The notes under the pieces are model-generated. The model did not search any database. It had not been told where the DNA came from and saw only the letters and a program-made list of their open reading frames with translations. The translations under genes were made by a program, and so were the position numbers. Source: Oegoconia quadripuncta (lineage: Eukaryota; Arthropoda; Insecta; Lepidoptera; Autostichidae). From it: 64,000 bases of DNA. This document shows positions 44,291 to 55,960 of this stretch, one piece after another. The first letter of the stretch is position 1, and each line of letters begins with the position of its first letter. The DNA is taken from assembly GCA_949316235.1 (NCBI GenBank), contig OX438757.1, positions 7,744,657-7,808,656 on the forward strand, read 5' to 3'.

Positions 44291-44915
44291 GACAGATAGT
44301 TAAATTGGCCGCTCAATTTAATGCCTAGGCGGATCACATAGATGATTTCCCTTTCCGAAGCGGTAGTAGCTTGGACATACTGATTGTTAGAGAAATGCCC
44401 TGTATTATAATATTACCAATATATTAAATTGACATTGGGAATTAGTAGTATGTGTGGCTGTTGCAGGTCGTCAAAGACCTGTATCACTGCAACCGTTGGC
44501 GATTTATTGTGTTGCTCGGGTTTGCCTCTTTGAGGAATATGTTTATTTTCCTAGCGCCGAGGGATTTTATCTCATCCGGGTGCAGATGTACAGGTGTTTC
44601 AAGGAAGCAAAGTCTGCCCATGTCGAGCATGTGCTTGCTCAGTGCGTGCCCCGTGAGCGCCCTTGCAAGAATGCGTAGATTGACATTTAGCAAATCTTGA
44701 ATCTCACATTGAAATGAATGCTTGAAGTTAGATCGTAATGTAGCGGACATTTCCACTTTTACAGAAAACTGTGCTACTCAAAGCGAGTACGGTTCGGTTC
44801 CTTTGGATACTACTAAGGAGCCTCATGCAGGCTCCCCTCTGACCGTCTGAAATGTCCGCCATGCATTAACATCCGCCTAGGCATTCAAATTGAATAGATT
44901 ATTTAACCATCTGTT
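44291..44915 (-). mobile_element. Inverted-repeat-bounded segment with a LINE-like protein fragment
   Basis: GACAGATAGTTAAAT..GCTCAATTTAATGCCTAGGCGGAT (44291-44334) faces ATCCGCCTAGGCATTCAAATTGAATAGATTATTTAACCATCTGTT (44871-44914) as imperfect inverted arms. On the minus strand 44484-44756 is open for 90 codons. It includes RILARALTGHALSKHMLDMG, like the LTGHxxLxxHLxxMG block near the C-terminus of RNase H-bearing LINE ORF2 proteins, then HPDEIKSLGARKINIFLKE. No zinc-knuckle remains. It may be a DNA transposon that captured retrotransposon sequence, or the match may be coincidental. Confidence 0.4.
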
Positions 44916-45254
44916 TGTACCATCTACATCATAAATGTAGCACGGCAGCAGTATGTGATGTTTATTTATTTGGTTATGCTCGCGGTAACGTTCGACTCGA
45001 TTTTAAATAAATAACCAATCAACTATTGGTTGGTTTAGCAGCCGCAATTTCCTTTATTACTCAGCTTCCTGAAGTTACATAAATTTAAATAATCTCTATC
45101 GAAATAGCTTCAATATTTCGTCACCTCGTTTCAAACGTATTTATAAGTGAGTTATGATCATAATTAACCCACTGCCGGGTGTAAGGCTCTTCCATCCCTG
45201 AGTCCTAACATAAACGACCTAGCAATAAATTTCAAAGTCTGTCGTCCCCATCAT
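44916..45254. other. Intergenic DNA, nothing recognised
   Basis: No supported feature is present. Confidence 0.45.
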
Positions 45255-45325
45255 GACCGCTCCGTGGCTCAATGTAAATAACAAGGTTCACAAAGCGGAG
45301 GTCGCGATTCGGCTAGCTACCATCA
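45255..45325 (+). mobile_element. tRNA-like SINE head fragment
   Basis: CGCTCCGTGGCTCAATGTAAA and GCGGAGGTCGCGATTCGG match the minus-strand copy at 5636-5720. It runs straight into a reversed family A copy. Confidence 0.45.
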
Positions 45326-45475
45326 TTTTATCTAAGCCTGCCACCAAACAGCAATGTTGATGGCATTGTTGTGTTTCGACTGTTTGAGATAAGATAGCCA
45401 ATCTCCTGAATAATTTGGGGGTTCCGGGTGAGCGATCCACTTTCGACTTCATTCTCACTTAACATTACCCAGTTG
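45325..45475 (-). repeat. Dispersed repeat family A, reversed
   Basis: On the minus strand it reads ATGTTAAGTGAGAATGAAGT, then GGATCGCTCACCCGGAACCC and AACAATGCCATCAACATTGC. It is diverged from the other copies; the open frame is the repeat. Confidence 0.6.
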
Positions 45476-45871
45476 TGAAAACAAGCGAAATGCAAGACTC
45501 GCCAAAGCAAAATTGAGTAAGACAAAAGAAAACGGCATATACCTATTGCTTAAAGCGCACGTCCTATATAATCAAAGTACTTAATCCTTGTCACATGTTC
45601 AAAACAAGGGAATACCTTCACATGGAAACAGTAACTCGATTACGTTATACATTATTCTGACACACACATAAAAGCTCATATTATATTGACGAGTTTCGTG
45701 TGTGCGTCGTGCATATAAACACAGATTCTCTTGACCTAGGTATACATAATAGTAGGTACTACGTAGTATAACGCATATGATTTAGTTTTAGCATGTTGTT
45801 ATGAAGAGGAGGCAACTATAATTAGGAGTACTCCTGTATGGTTTTGGCACGCAAAAATATAGAACCAACTT
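45476..45871. other. Intergenic DNA, nothing recognised
   Basis: No supported feature is present. Confidence 0.45.
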
Positions 45872-46062
45872 GTCTCTTCCCGTGGGTGTCGTTAAAGGTG
45901 ACTAAGGGACTTTACATCTATAGACTTGCACGTTTTAACGTCAGTGAGGTCAAAAAGAAATGCACAATTTCTATTTCGAAAGGTCAACCATGGATGTTTA
46001 AAGCATTAAACTTTTAATGTTTGGAACATCCAAATGCTAAGATATCTCTGAATTTGGGATAA
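45872..46062 (+). repeat. Dispersed repeat family B, body type 1
   Basis: TTGTCTCTTCCCGTGGGTGT, AAAGGTGACTAAGGGACTTT, CACGTTTTAACG and AACTTTTAATGTTTGGAACA identify it as the best-preserved copy in the window. Confidence 0.65.
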
Positions 46063-46627
46063 AGACAAAACACAGTCTTACTGATAACCTCTTCCTTTTC
46101 GGAAGTCGGTTACAAATGAAGATTAGAAAACTAACTATTAAAATAACTGTAACGTATCCAACGAAATATACGTATACTACAAAGTAGAACTTATTAAAAA
46201 TTTTCAAAGATGCAGTCTTTCTTCGACGGTTTTTGGGTGCACGAGCGCGCTCACTCTACGTTAGATGTTATTTCATCAATCACGCTATAACGTCTGAAGG
46301 GTTTGGATGAAGTTTGATACAGAGATGGATCATGTCCTCAACATATAGGGTGCTATTTATTCCGAACTTTAAAAAATTCGGTCTGATCTGCGATTAAGCT
46401 TTGGACAGATTCACTTATTTATTCATTAATGTGACGGCGACGAATCTAAAAATTACATAATTATTACCACGTATAGCGCCTCCGTAGCTCAACGTAGTCA
46501 ATGCAGTTATACAGTATAGCGAGGTATACAGAGTGAATTTTTTAAGTATCCTAAACTACTCGTATGAGGAATAGCGAAAAGTACTCAAAGAAGCCTCGGG
46601 CTCGATTTTGATGAAAACTAAAACGCA
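46063..46627. other. Intergenic DNA with a SINE-head trace
   Basis: At 46479-46550 GCGCCTCCGTAGCTCAACGT resembles the SINE head at 45255. No gene is seen. Confidence 0.35.
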
Positions 46628-46862
46628 TCATTGGTTTGGTGTAGTGGATAGTGACCCTGTCAGCGAAACCAACGGTTGCGGGTTCGAATCCCGCGACGGG
46701 TAAATGTTTGTGTAATGAATATGAACATTTATTCCTGAGTCATGGATGTTTATATAAATATTTATGTATGTTTATCCGTTATCTAGTATCCATAGTACAA
46801 GCTTTGCTTAGTTTGGGACTAGATGTTTGGTGTAAGTGTCCGAAATATTTATTTATTTATTT
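46628..46862 (+). mobile_element. tRNA-derived SINE family 2, best copy
   Basis: The head runs from TTGGTTTGGTGTAGTGGATA (A box) to TTGCGGGTTCGAATCCCGC (B box). The body has TTTGTGTAATGAATATG, TCATGGATGTTTATATAAAT and CATAGTACAAGCTTTGCTTA, ending in ATTTATTTATTTATTTTAT. At about 235 bp it appears complete. The 73-codon frame across it is spurious. Confidence 0.85.
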
Positions 46863-47589
46863 TATATTTTAATGGTAGACACATCATTCGATCGCCAATT
46901 TGATGGTCTCTCATTGGTCAACGTTATCGATGACGATACCGATGAAGTTACATAATTTTAGGGCAGAACTTCACCACTATTGGGGCCGTGTGAACCATTA
47001 GACCATTACAATAATAGCCGCTATTTACAAACGTACCAACTTTAACCCCGGGATGCTCCCTAAGTCGTTAGTTAGATTAGAACTAAGAAGGGTAATACTA
47101 ACACTAGCACATCGTACCCACTCCTAATTAAGGCCTAGCATTAACAACTTCGGTTAACTATGTAGTGTGTGTGAGTGTGACTAAAGTAGCGACGAACTGC
47201 GGTAGTTCTGACAACTTCTAACTTCTATACTGCAGCGTTAAAATAAATATTCAGTGAGTGAGTAACAGTGCGACATTTTGCATGCATGAATGAACACGAT
47301 GATTTGAGCGTACACCCAAAATCTTGGCAACGTATCTCGTAAAGTAAATATATTCCCTTGAATTTTTTCGTTAAGCAATGTCTGGAACGGTCAGTTTTTG
47401 AATGGGTGCTAACTTACATTTTTAAGCTTCGACGAAAAACGACGGGTGTTATGTGTTTGACGGCCTTGTGTGTGTGTCCAGTCTTTGTCCGGACGAATCC
47501 AGTAACGCGTTGTCCGATTTGGCTATTTTTTTTATATTGAAGATTAAACGAAGGAAGGTCCTTAGCCACAGAAGATATTAAGCATTTAA
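46863..47589. other. Intergenic DNA; possible repeat at 47370-47550
   Basis: GACGAAAAACGACGGGTGTTATG and GTTGTCCGATTTGGCTA at 47415-47525 look like a dispersed lepidopteran repeat (GTGTGTGTCC run between). Only one copy lies in this window. No gene is recognised. Confidence 0.35.
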
Positions 47590-47760
47590 AACAGTTTTTT
47601 GTATTTCTATGATATCATAGTCTTTCGAGGGTTTCCATTTTTTTTTTTATATTTAAGTTTAAACTCGGGGATAGGTTCTTAGCCATTGTTTGATGGAAAT
47701 CGGTTAAGCAGTTTCGAAGATATTTAGCTTTTAACATAGTTGGTTTGGTCTATTTGGATG
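47590..47760 (+). repeat. Dispersed repeat family D
   Basis: ATATCATAGTCTTTCGAGGG, AAACTCGGGGATAGGTTCTT and TGTTTGATGGAAATCGGTTA appear in order. The region 63610-63765 is the same sequence reversed (AACCGATTTCCATCAAACAT, CTATCCCCAAGTTTAA). Confidence 0.65.
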
Positions 47761-47774
47761 ATATAATTATTTTA

Positions 47775-47975
47775 GACGACCGATTGGTTTAGTAGATACT
47801 GACCCTGTCAGCGAAACCAACGGTGGCGGGTTCAAACCCCGCTAGTGGTAAATATTTGTGTGATGTTTATATAAATATTTGTGTACGTTTATCGGCTATC
47901 TGGTATCCATAGTACAGGCTTTGCTTAGTTTGGATACTAGACGATTGGTGTAAGTGTCGGAAATATTTATTTATT
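47775..47975 (+). mobile_element. tRNA-derived SINE family 2
   Basis: The head ACGACCGATTGGTTTAGTAG and GGCGGGTTCAAACCCCGC, body AAATATTTGTGTGATG and 3' end GGAAATATTTATTTATTATT are preserved. The stretch between TGTGTGATG and TTTATATAAATATTTG is deleted relative to 46628-46862. Confidence 0.8.
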
Positions 47976-48679
47976 ATTTGTATCAATTCGCTTAGCACAT
48001 GCTTAAACTAAATGTAGACCTAGTTTATCCTTTTTTAACCAAGAGCATAAGGGCGAGATTATATTCTAGTAGTGTCACTTTGTTCAGAAGTCATAATCTC
48101 GAACGAAAGCATGCTCTCTAAAAACCTTTGAGGATGCTATCTTAAAAGAACTAAAGTGACAGGGCTGTTATGTCGACCTTTTTGTGTGCTCGTAGTCAAA
48201 AAGGGAAGCCTATATTTAGTTATAAGCGTGTGCTAACCGAATCGATTCCATAGCCCGATTTCGTTAGCTTACAACGAGAAGATCGCAGTTTCCATCGTCG
48301 ACGGCGAAATGACTCCGACGACATAGTCTATTATTTCTAAACCAACGACCTGTACATAGAGATCATTGTTCTAAACGATAATCGATTGAACAATCTGTTA
48401 GTATTCAACAGTAAATATCATTATCACGCTAACACGTCTGTCAAAACGTGTGACTCACCGACTTCAGTTTATAGGCGCCGAGCTTCGAAGTGTGAACGAC
48501 CCCGGTGATCATTGATTAACCGATGTTATGATACAAGTGTTCGCGAGAGACGCCGATGCTCTTTAATTGGTTTAATTGATACTTGTTACCACTGCCTGCA
48601 CACTCGGAGCGAATACATAAACAAGGTACTTACTAATTTATTATCCCAACCCTTTGGACATGTGATTGTATAGATTTTT
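47976..48679. other. Intergenic DNA, nothing recognised
   Basis: No supported feature is present. Confidence 0.4.
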
Positions 48680-48905
48680 TTTTTATGCACGACAGGTTTG
48701 TACTTGACCTCAATCACACCTGATGTTAAGTGAAGATGAGGTCGAAGGTGGAAGCGTACTGACCCGGAAACCCCAACACATTTGGGGGACTGGCTATCTT
48801 ATCTCTGACAACCGGAATACAACAATGCTATTAACATTGCTGCTTGGCGGCAGATTTAGATAAGATGGTGGTAGGTAGCTAGCCAGGCGGACATTTTAAA
48901 ATGCC
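48680..48905 (+). repeat. Dispersed repeat family A, longest copy
   Basis: It begins with a T run and ATGCACGACAGGTTTGTACT, and ends GGTAGGTAGCTAGCCAGGCG. This is the most complete copy here. The leading T run suggests a minus-strand poly(A) tail, hence a retrotransposon 3' end. Confidence 0.7.
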
Positions 48906-48906
48906 C

Positions 48907-49155
48907 ATAACATAGATACAAAGATACAAGATACAATAGATCTAAATAACAATTTTGCTTATAAAAATAATCATGAAATAACTATTTTAAGTATATAAAA
49001 CCAAAAAACCCGACAGCATATTTCGTATTTTGCCCATGCCCAAGACATAGATACAAAGTATTCTAAATAACAATTTTGTTTATAAAAATAATCATCAAAT
49101 AACTATTTTATGTATGTAAAACTAAAAAACCCGACAGCATATTTCGTATTTTGCG
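48907..49155 (+). repeat. Tandem duplication, about 121 bp period
   Basis: AACCCGACAGCATATTTCGTATTTTGC ends both units (49009 onward and 49130 onward). ACATAGATACAAAG and AATAACAATTTTG.TTATAAAAATAATCAT recur at the same offset. The copies differ by small indels and substitutions, so the duplication is not fresh. Confidence 0.85.
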
Positions 49156-49484
49156 AACGCCATGTTGGATTTTTACCACAAAATGTATCCTATGACATTC
49201 CTGGTATCAAGACGAATCTAACGACGCCATGTACTTCGAAATGCTGTCTTAACCAACTGACTACGACATAATGCATACGTATATCTGTACCCTATTCCTA
49301 TGCCATTTAGCGAGATGTTTTTTTATAGACGAGATTACGACATAACTCTGACTAAGAAAGGTCGGACGTAGGTATACATTTTTCCTAAAGGGCGTGTTAT
49401 TTTAGAAGCTTTGGCATATGCCAATAGCGTTAATAGAGGCCACCCATATGCGTGGAAATAATTAGAAGGGTGTAAAATACGAAT
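49156..49484. other. Intergenic DNA, nothing recognised
   Basis: No supported feature is present. Confidence 0.45.
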
Positions 49485-49567
49485 GCCGCTTCCAACCGGT
49501 CGCTATGGAAATCTATGGGGGGGGGCTATGTTTAGCAGTGGACATCTTGTGGCTGATATGATGATGA
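49485..49567 (+). repeat. Repeat family F
   Basis: GCCGCTTCCAACCGGTCGCT, a G run, TTTAGCAGTGGACATCTTGT and GGCTGATATGATGATG. The first block is the arm of the hairpin at 38467-38546. Confidence 0.65.
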
Positions 49568-49734
49568 AAATAGAAATGGAAATAGTTTCTAGAATACAGA
49601 ACGATTAATTAAAATAATATAATTTAGTTAACAGGCTCTTACTAAAACAGAAATTGTATATCAGGGTTACCTGCGATACAGGTGATCCTAGTGTAGGTAA
49701 TTAATGAATTACCTTGGTAAATGTACTGTATAGT

Positions 49735-49876
49735 TGTTTAAGTGTTATAAAATTTCAATATGGTTGTGGAATCAATGATTATTACTGGTTGTACAATTTT
49801 TTTTTTGAAGCTATATTTATGAAGTGCATTGTAGAATTTTTGTGCAATAAAGTGTACTTGATTGATTGATTGATTA
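49735..49876 (+). mobile_element. Non-LTR retrotransposon 3' tail
   Basis: GTGCAATAAAGTGTACTTGA followed by (TTGA)n units is a polyadenylation-like signal plus a short tandem tail, as in jockey/CR1-like LINEs. It is severely 5'-truncated. The insert at 63343-63410 ends in a similar way. Confidence 0.55.
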
Positions 49877-51924
49877 TTATTTTCCTGGTTTCTTTTTCTC
49901 AGCATGAGCTGGTATTGTCATACCATTTACAGGCATTAACCAAGTATTATTATTATTATCCACCAATATTCTTATGCACATTTTTTAGATATTCCGATTT
50001 AATATTTGCCGTATTTATATTACAGAAACACTTCCAACTGTTTTTATTATCTGACGTATGTACTGCGTAAAATATGAGACCTTTTTTAAAGTTGCCAATC
50101 GTGATCGAATTCCAGGAACATTACTGCCAGTGTCGAGGATAATAATTATTCCAGTGAGTAAGCATGCTTATCGCATTGATCATCACTAAGGTGACTTGGG
50201 GAAGAATTTGGTGGTTTCTTGTGAGTACACGTAAGCTCAGTCATAGGCTTCCCTTACTTGTACAGTCGGAAACAGACAAACCTTTACAGGTTACAAATAA
50301 ATTTTCTAAGGAAATCTTGAGAGTTTTCGGATATTTTTTTTTTGTTAGGGCAGTTACTGAGTTCAACAATATGATAAAGTACTAGCGAAAAACATCCATG
50401 ATTGCTGAGGAAACTTATTTATCACCGACGTTCTCTGCACGACGTCTTTTATTGCATAAGAAATACAAAAAGATTACAGTCAGAAAATATGTTCAAAGGT
50501 GACATATTCTACCTTTATTACACAACAAAACTCAAAAGATAGGTATTCCAAGAAATATAAAGAAAAATCCACATCACTCGCCGAATTTCCGCCAAAAAGA
50601 CTCCAAGGACATTTCATCAACAAGTGCGTAACACCTAAATTATATAAAAAACTTATTTCACGTTTCCACGGGCCATTTATTACGTTCCTATCTAAGCTTA
50701 ACAATAAACGTTCATAAGAAACTATAGAACCTCATGTTTATTTAGCAGATTGTTAATCCAAGAATTAACATTGTGCGTGTTCCTAGATATTCCATCAATC
50801 ATTGCGAGTTATCAAAGCGGCTATGTCGCATTCATTCGATGCGGCGAGACTTGCACTTGATTTAGAGTTCCCATCTGTAAAATCAGTAGACATGGGCAAA
50901 TATAATTTAAAAAGCGGTTTTTCTATTTTTCTAATTATTAATTCTATATTTTGTTTTTCGTGTTAGCTTTGTTTCTGTATTGAAATTAAAGAAAACGAAA
51001 AATACTTCCTGTGAAATTGTGAATATTCAGTATTCCGTTATTACAAGCGAACCATTCCTAAAACTCCGCTCGGGCCGACGTCCGCAGATACGTAGTACAA
51101 ATCCGAGCAACTTTGGATGGATGGCAAGATGGCAACCCTACAAATGATATAACTTCGCATGCGCGAGAGTATGTGCAGAACGGGCGGCGTAAGCGCATCA
51201 AAGGCGCTCGAAATAACCTCTCGTCTCACGGAGCAAGCTCTACTGGACTGCGGTACACTTTTGCTCTGTTTGTAAATCAAAAGTTGCATTGTGGATCTAA
51301 ATTTGAAGTTTAGTCACTGGAACGATTAAGTCACTTTATTTAGTAATTGAATTGCTGGATATAGGTACGAGTAGCACCAAGTGATGAGTTATTGCTTGTC
51401 AGTGGCATGTTACTTTATGATTTGCTGATACGATAAAAAGGCTTTCGGATTAATTAAAATCTTACATCCCATTCTGCAAGAAATAATAAGTCATACATAT
51501 ATCATATAAGGGTCAGGAGTTCAGAATATCTGATCTAATGATTATATCTGTGACAATAACGATAATTGCAGTTACAATTAAAGTAAAACACATATACCTA
51601 CATCTTTGTTTTATGTATAATTGATGACTGATTTAATTTCGAACATGGCAAATTTTTACCAGATTTTGACTCCAAATTAATATATTTAGTGGTAAAACGG
51701 CTCAGTTGGTAACATTGAAGGAAACTCACTGGGTTTACGATACATTAGTTTAGTTTTAGGTTCTTGTCGTCCGTTTTAATTTTTTTTCTTATAGGACGTG
51801 CTCTAATTCACTGTTTCAATTAATCACTAATACCCTCCATGAGTTGTGACAAAGCAAACAATGCCAAGCTTGTTTGTACGTACAATAACACGTTCTAGAG
51901 ATAGGTAGTAAAGAGGCACTAGAT
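49877..51924. other. Intergenic DNA with a few open frames
   Basis: Frames of 66-82 codons lie on both strands at 50164-50385, 50480-50717 and 51041-51313. The last covers a GC-richer patch (51050-51240). None has a domain I recognise, and overlapping opposite-strand frames argue for chance. Confidence 0.35.
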
Positions 51925-52110
51925 TATCCTTATTTGGTTCACAACCAACCTGAGACGCCGCCTGAACCTAAAATGGAAGTAAGAGTGGCTCTTAACGAGC
52001 AGGCGGCGCGCTATAAGGACCCTAACCCTTTACCGGTAGAGCAGATACCACTTCAGCCTCGCCGTCCTTTTCACTCTCTTTCAAAACGTGAGAGAAGGAA
52101 GACCAAGTTG
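51925..52110. other. GC-richer open segment, possible exon
   Basis: The plus strand is open and protein-like (PETPPEPKMEVRVALNEQAA, then YKDPNPLPVEQIPLQPRRPF) and reaches AAAACGTGAGAG, a possible donor. No good acceptor precedes it. On the minus strand a shorter frame ends CTACCG before GTAAAG, also donor-like. The two readings exclude each other. No family is recognised. Confidence 0.25.
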
Positions 52111-52343
52111 TGTTTATTACTACAGATCGGTACAAGTATTAAGATAAGTAAGTTTTACGATTAGGTTACTTAAATTTGAATAGTCAGTTTTATCTCTAAC
52201 GATCGAAAGTAGGCAAGTATATATAATGACGTATCGTAAAATGTCATATGAGATTTTTTTGAGAGTAATTGCTTTCTGATCGAGCAAGTTTTTTTGTGAT
52301 TAATTACTAAAAAACACACACAAAATTACATTCGATTTATTCT
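52111..52343. other. Intergenic DNA
   Basis: Nothing is recognised in this stretch. Confidence 0.45.
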
Positions 52344-52450
52344 TTTTTTTTATGCACGACTTGACTTGTACTTGACCTCAATAACACCTGATGTTAAATA
52401 AATGAGGTCGAAGGTGGAAGCGTACTGACCCGGAAACCCCAACACATTTG
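52344..52450 (+). repeat. Dispersed repeat family A, truncated
   Basis: A T run, ATGCACGACTTGACTTGTAC, a short deletion (ATGTTAAATAAATGAGGTCG), and GTACTGACCCGGAAACCCCA. It breaks off at CACATTTG near 52450. Confidence 0.65.
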
Positions 52451-53287
52451 TCAAAACACACATTCGTAGTCTATACATTGTCAATATTATTACATTCTTC
52501 ATGTTTTTCAATATTTTATAAACATAATTAACATTAATTGTATTCGGTACAGAGCAATTGTATTAAATTTCATTCTCAAGTAAACATTACTATATTGATA
52601 TCGAATGTCACTTTGAGTGGAGATAATTGAATAGAACTTGCGGCAGAGACGATACGGTACATGGGTGAAGATTAGTTAGCAGTTAGTTTCCGAACATTCA
52701 ATAGAGAACCCAATTATGAAATGTTTGTAACAACTTTGCTATAAATGTCTACTTTAATGAATTCATTGATTTCATTATGGTAGGAATTATACCAAACAAA
52801 AAGCGAATGTCGGCAATAAAAAACCGCATTCTACATAGCAATCACAGACGACAGGAATCCTGCACAATTCAACGATTAACTTCGTGACAAGCATACAAAG
52901 TCGTGTTTGGTAGAAGTAGCCATGGGTCGTGGGCTCACTAACATCAGTGTCTGCACAAGCACCAGAAACAAAGGCTATTTAGTGTCTAATGAAGACCGAA
53001 GGCCATATTTAAATGGTAATTAACTGCACTGGGTTATCTACTACTTATCTGGCTTATTTATAGTGAAGTTGGCACGCAACATTGCCCTTATCTGGCTGGG
53101 CTGGGGTCCGACGACTCCGCGTATCAATGTCAAGTCTCCCTTATCCTGAATATAATTTGTTACACTCAGTTGTTTACCTATTGGAACTTTGGCACATTGT
53201 AGCCTGTTTAGTTTCTTGTCCCTATCGATATCATGTTTCCTCAAGCTAATGGGGACAATGTTGGGATATGGATAGTGGTGGTGTTTT
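52451..53287. other. Intergenic DNA, nothing recognised
   Basis: No supported feature is present. Confidence 0.4.
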
Positions 53288-53470
53288 TATCCGACTACCC
53301 CAGAAATGAGGGTAATGTTTGTCGGGTGCATATATGCAAAATTATGTGTAGATGTCTATGTTACTACCTGTATAGCCTAAACGGCTTGACCCATTTTTAA
53401 GTGCAAGGTGTCATTAGATTCGTCTCGACCCCCGACCACTCGTTTTTTGCTAGAAAATCTAACATGGAAG
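53288..53470 (+). repeat. Dispersed repeat family C, best copy
   Basis: TATCCGACTACCCCAGAAAT, TTTGTCGGGTGCATATATGC, CTAAACGGCTTGACCCATTT and CATTAGATTCGTCTCGACCC appear in order. The second half matches 11282-11400 and the first half matches 39709-39880. Confidence 0.6.
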
Positions 53471-54642
53471 TAGTGTAGTTTTTAGTTTATTTTTGATATA
53501 CAGTCGGGCTTTTGGGTTTTTCAGTACCTATTTATATTGTTATTTTAAATACTTCATCTGTACCCTTAAAATAACCTTCCTTAATAATAAAATAACCTCC
53601 TCAGTTCAGATAACTTCATTAGGTACAAACACTCGGGTTTAAAGGAATATAAACAAAAAAATATTTTGAACGCATCTGCGCCAAACAAATGTTGTAAACT
53701 AAATAAATTGGATATGGTTCACATATGCAGATTTGCATATTTATTATAACTACTTCGAACTATGAAAAGGTGACCTAAACATATCGGCGCAACAACATAC
53801 CTATAGGTAATAACAACCACACAACGCTCTTACTAATAGGAAATATAGTTAGTAACGAACATGTTAGAAACGATAGTTGAATTACTAGAGGAACGTGGTG
53901 CCATTACTAACACGTAAGCAGTTCTTTGTTCCTAACATGAATTATTACAATGCTAAAATCTTACAAGATGTGTTACACATATAGGATAAATATGCGGTCA
54001 ACTATATTTTAAGATAAATATATTTTACACATTTTAACATATTAAAATGTCACCATTTTCTTACCTACTTTTAGTATAAAAAATATTTGTTTGTAACAGA
54101 TCAAATTTCACACTACATTACTGACCGTTGGAGAAATCAATATGTCTAATTACCAAACGGGCGTCGCTCTTGTGAAAAAGCTTGTTAAAATTAACTTACA
54201 AATTACAATCTATATTTCGCAGAGCAATGTGTCGACTAAGTAGTCTTTGTAAACAGTTCAAAAGCGAGTTACATTCTGTATCGTTTTCCGTTGTAAGTTG
54301 GACATTGATCGATTGACGTTTGTGGATCGAACTTGAGAATGAGCTGCGCGTGCAACGATCGATACCGACATCCGGCGCATACGTCGGCGCTGCGAGCCTC
54401 TTGTTTGGAGACCGGATACCGCGAAATAATATGCTCATTAAATGTTTGCCTCGAGAAATATACAAGCAAAACATTTTACGACTCTGTACGAAAGATACGA
54501 GAGCTGTTTGATAAGTCCTAGAATATTTTGAGATAAATCCCAATTTATTACATGCTTTTATATAGCTTCACCTGTGTCTGACGGTTTGTTATCAATTCTT
54601 ACAAGTTAAAATACACCCACTTACCGGTGTTCAATTGAGCTG
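53471..54642. other. Intergenic DNA; open frames at 54196-54543
   Basis: A 115-codon minus-strand frame overlaps a GC-richer patch (54330-54420, CGATCGATACCGACATCCGG). Several frames on both strands are open there, which points to base composition rather than a gene. No domain is recognised. Confidence 0.35.
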
Positions 54643-54653
54643 AAATTTTGCAT

Positions 54654-54962
54654 CATCATCAGCCCGTAAACATCACACTGCAGGGATATAGGCCTTCCCT
54701 CATATAATGAGGGAGTATGGGACGTAGTCCAACACGCTGGCCCAATGCGGGTTGGGGACTTCACAAGCCTTTGAACTTTTATTTCTCAGGCATGCCGGTT
54801 TCCTCTCGATGTTTTCCTTCACCGTTTTAAGAACAGTCAGATAAATGCACATGAGTAATTAAATTTTAAAAATTCATTGGTACATAGCCTGCCTGGGAAT
54901 CGAACCCGAACCTCCCGAATTGGGAGACCGCGTCATAACCGCTGAGCCACCGACGCTCTTTT
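54654..54962 (-). mobile_element. tRNA-derived SINE family 1, full length
   Basis: On the minus strand: head AGAGCGTCGGTGGCTCAGCG, B box GGGTTCGATTCCCAGG, body and GATGAT tail as in 11591-11918. AAATTTTGCAT stands on both sides (54643-54653 and 54963-54973), a perfect 11 bp target duplication. The exact duplication marks a fairly recent insertion. Confidence 0.93.
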
Positions 54963-54973
54963 AAATTTTGCAT

Positions 54974-55749
54974 ACGTATGTAATTTGGATGGCAAGGAAT
55001 ATCATAGTGGAGACACAGGAAAACAGTGCAAGCCCATCGATTGAGTTTTAGTATTAGTCTTTGCTTTGATCAGGATCTTATGATGGACCATTGAAAACTA
55101 GTATTAGAAAAGTATATTTAATTACTTATTTTTCAGCATGTCAAGGCCTCACACTTATTCTAGCCAGTGACCAATTTATTTGCAGGACTGGCGATTTTAT
55201 CTCAGCCAGGCCATTTTAACAGCCGGAACACAACAATGCTATCAACATTGTTGCTTGGCGGTAGATTTGTTTACAAGCTGGTGAAGATATCGCGGATAAT
55301 ACAAGTAAAAAACTTCTTCTTTAAAATCGCTAAAAAATAATGCCACAATGTTGTTATAAATCTTAGTTGTAAATAGTAACTTTCCCAGAACTCTCCAAAG
55401 TAATATAAGTAAATATATATTTATAAGTAGAACGCGACAACTGCCATAATAAAGTTAAGAGCTTTCCCTGTAAAGGGACCGGACAAATCTCCCAACGGTG
55501 ATTTTACAAATTCATAACAAAGAAAAAATGGCAGAAAATGGCGAGAGTACATTACTTGTCGATAAAGAACAAGAGGAAATTCTCCTTTTTCCGACCATTA
55601 GGCACGTTGCTCTAATCTCGCAATCGCCGTGAAGCGTCAAATCTTCAAGAGCAACGTTTAAAGATAGCATAGGACGCAGTAATTTAAATAAAGACCTACC
55701 TACTCAAATACGAGTACATACGTACATAACGACACGACCTGTGTCCAAA
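54974..55749. other. Intergenic DNA with a family A fragment
   Basis: At 55186-55270 ACTGGCGATTTTATCTC, GCCGGAACACAACAATGCTA and TGCTTGGCGGTAGATTTG are a family A 3' half. The rest is not recognised. Confidence 0.5.
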
Positions 55750-55960
55750 ATGGGGTGGTCAGAGATATCCCAAACATTAAAAGATTTATGCTTGAAACAA
55801 CACCCACGGTTCACTTTACTATAATTAAAGCACACGTGATGATAGAGGGTGAACCCATTTCCGTTTAAACGTGCAAATCTCTAGAAGTTTTTGGTGGAAA
55901 GTTCCTTAGTTATAGTTAGTTTACGACGCCCACGGGAAGAGACGGCTTAGTTCTATTCTG
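55750..55960 (-). repeat. Dispersed repeat family B, body type 1
   Basis: On the plus strand it reads GTCAGAGATATCCCAAACAT, TTAAAAGATTTATG, AACGTGCAAATCTCTAGAAG and CGACGCCCACGGGAAGAGAC, the reverse of 45872-46062. Confidence 0.6.

Noticed and set aside
46630..46700. Possible true tRNA gene
   Set aside because: The tRNA-like head belongs to SINE family 2, which recurs at least four times here with the same body.
48907..49155. CRISPR-like array
   Set aside because: Only two diverged long units without short regular repeats; the DNA is eukaryotic in character.
52345..52355. T run as a terminator
   Set aside because: It begins a family A copy, like the run at 48680, and is better read as the reversed poly(A) tail of a retroelement.
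54196..54543. 115-codon minus-strand frame
   Set aside because: Several overlapping frames on both strands are open in the same patch, there is no recognisable domain, and composition explains it.
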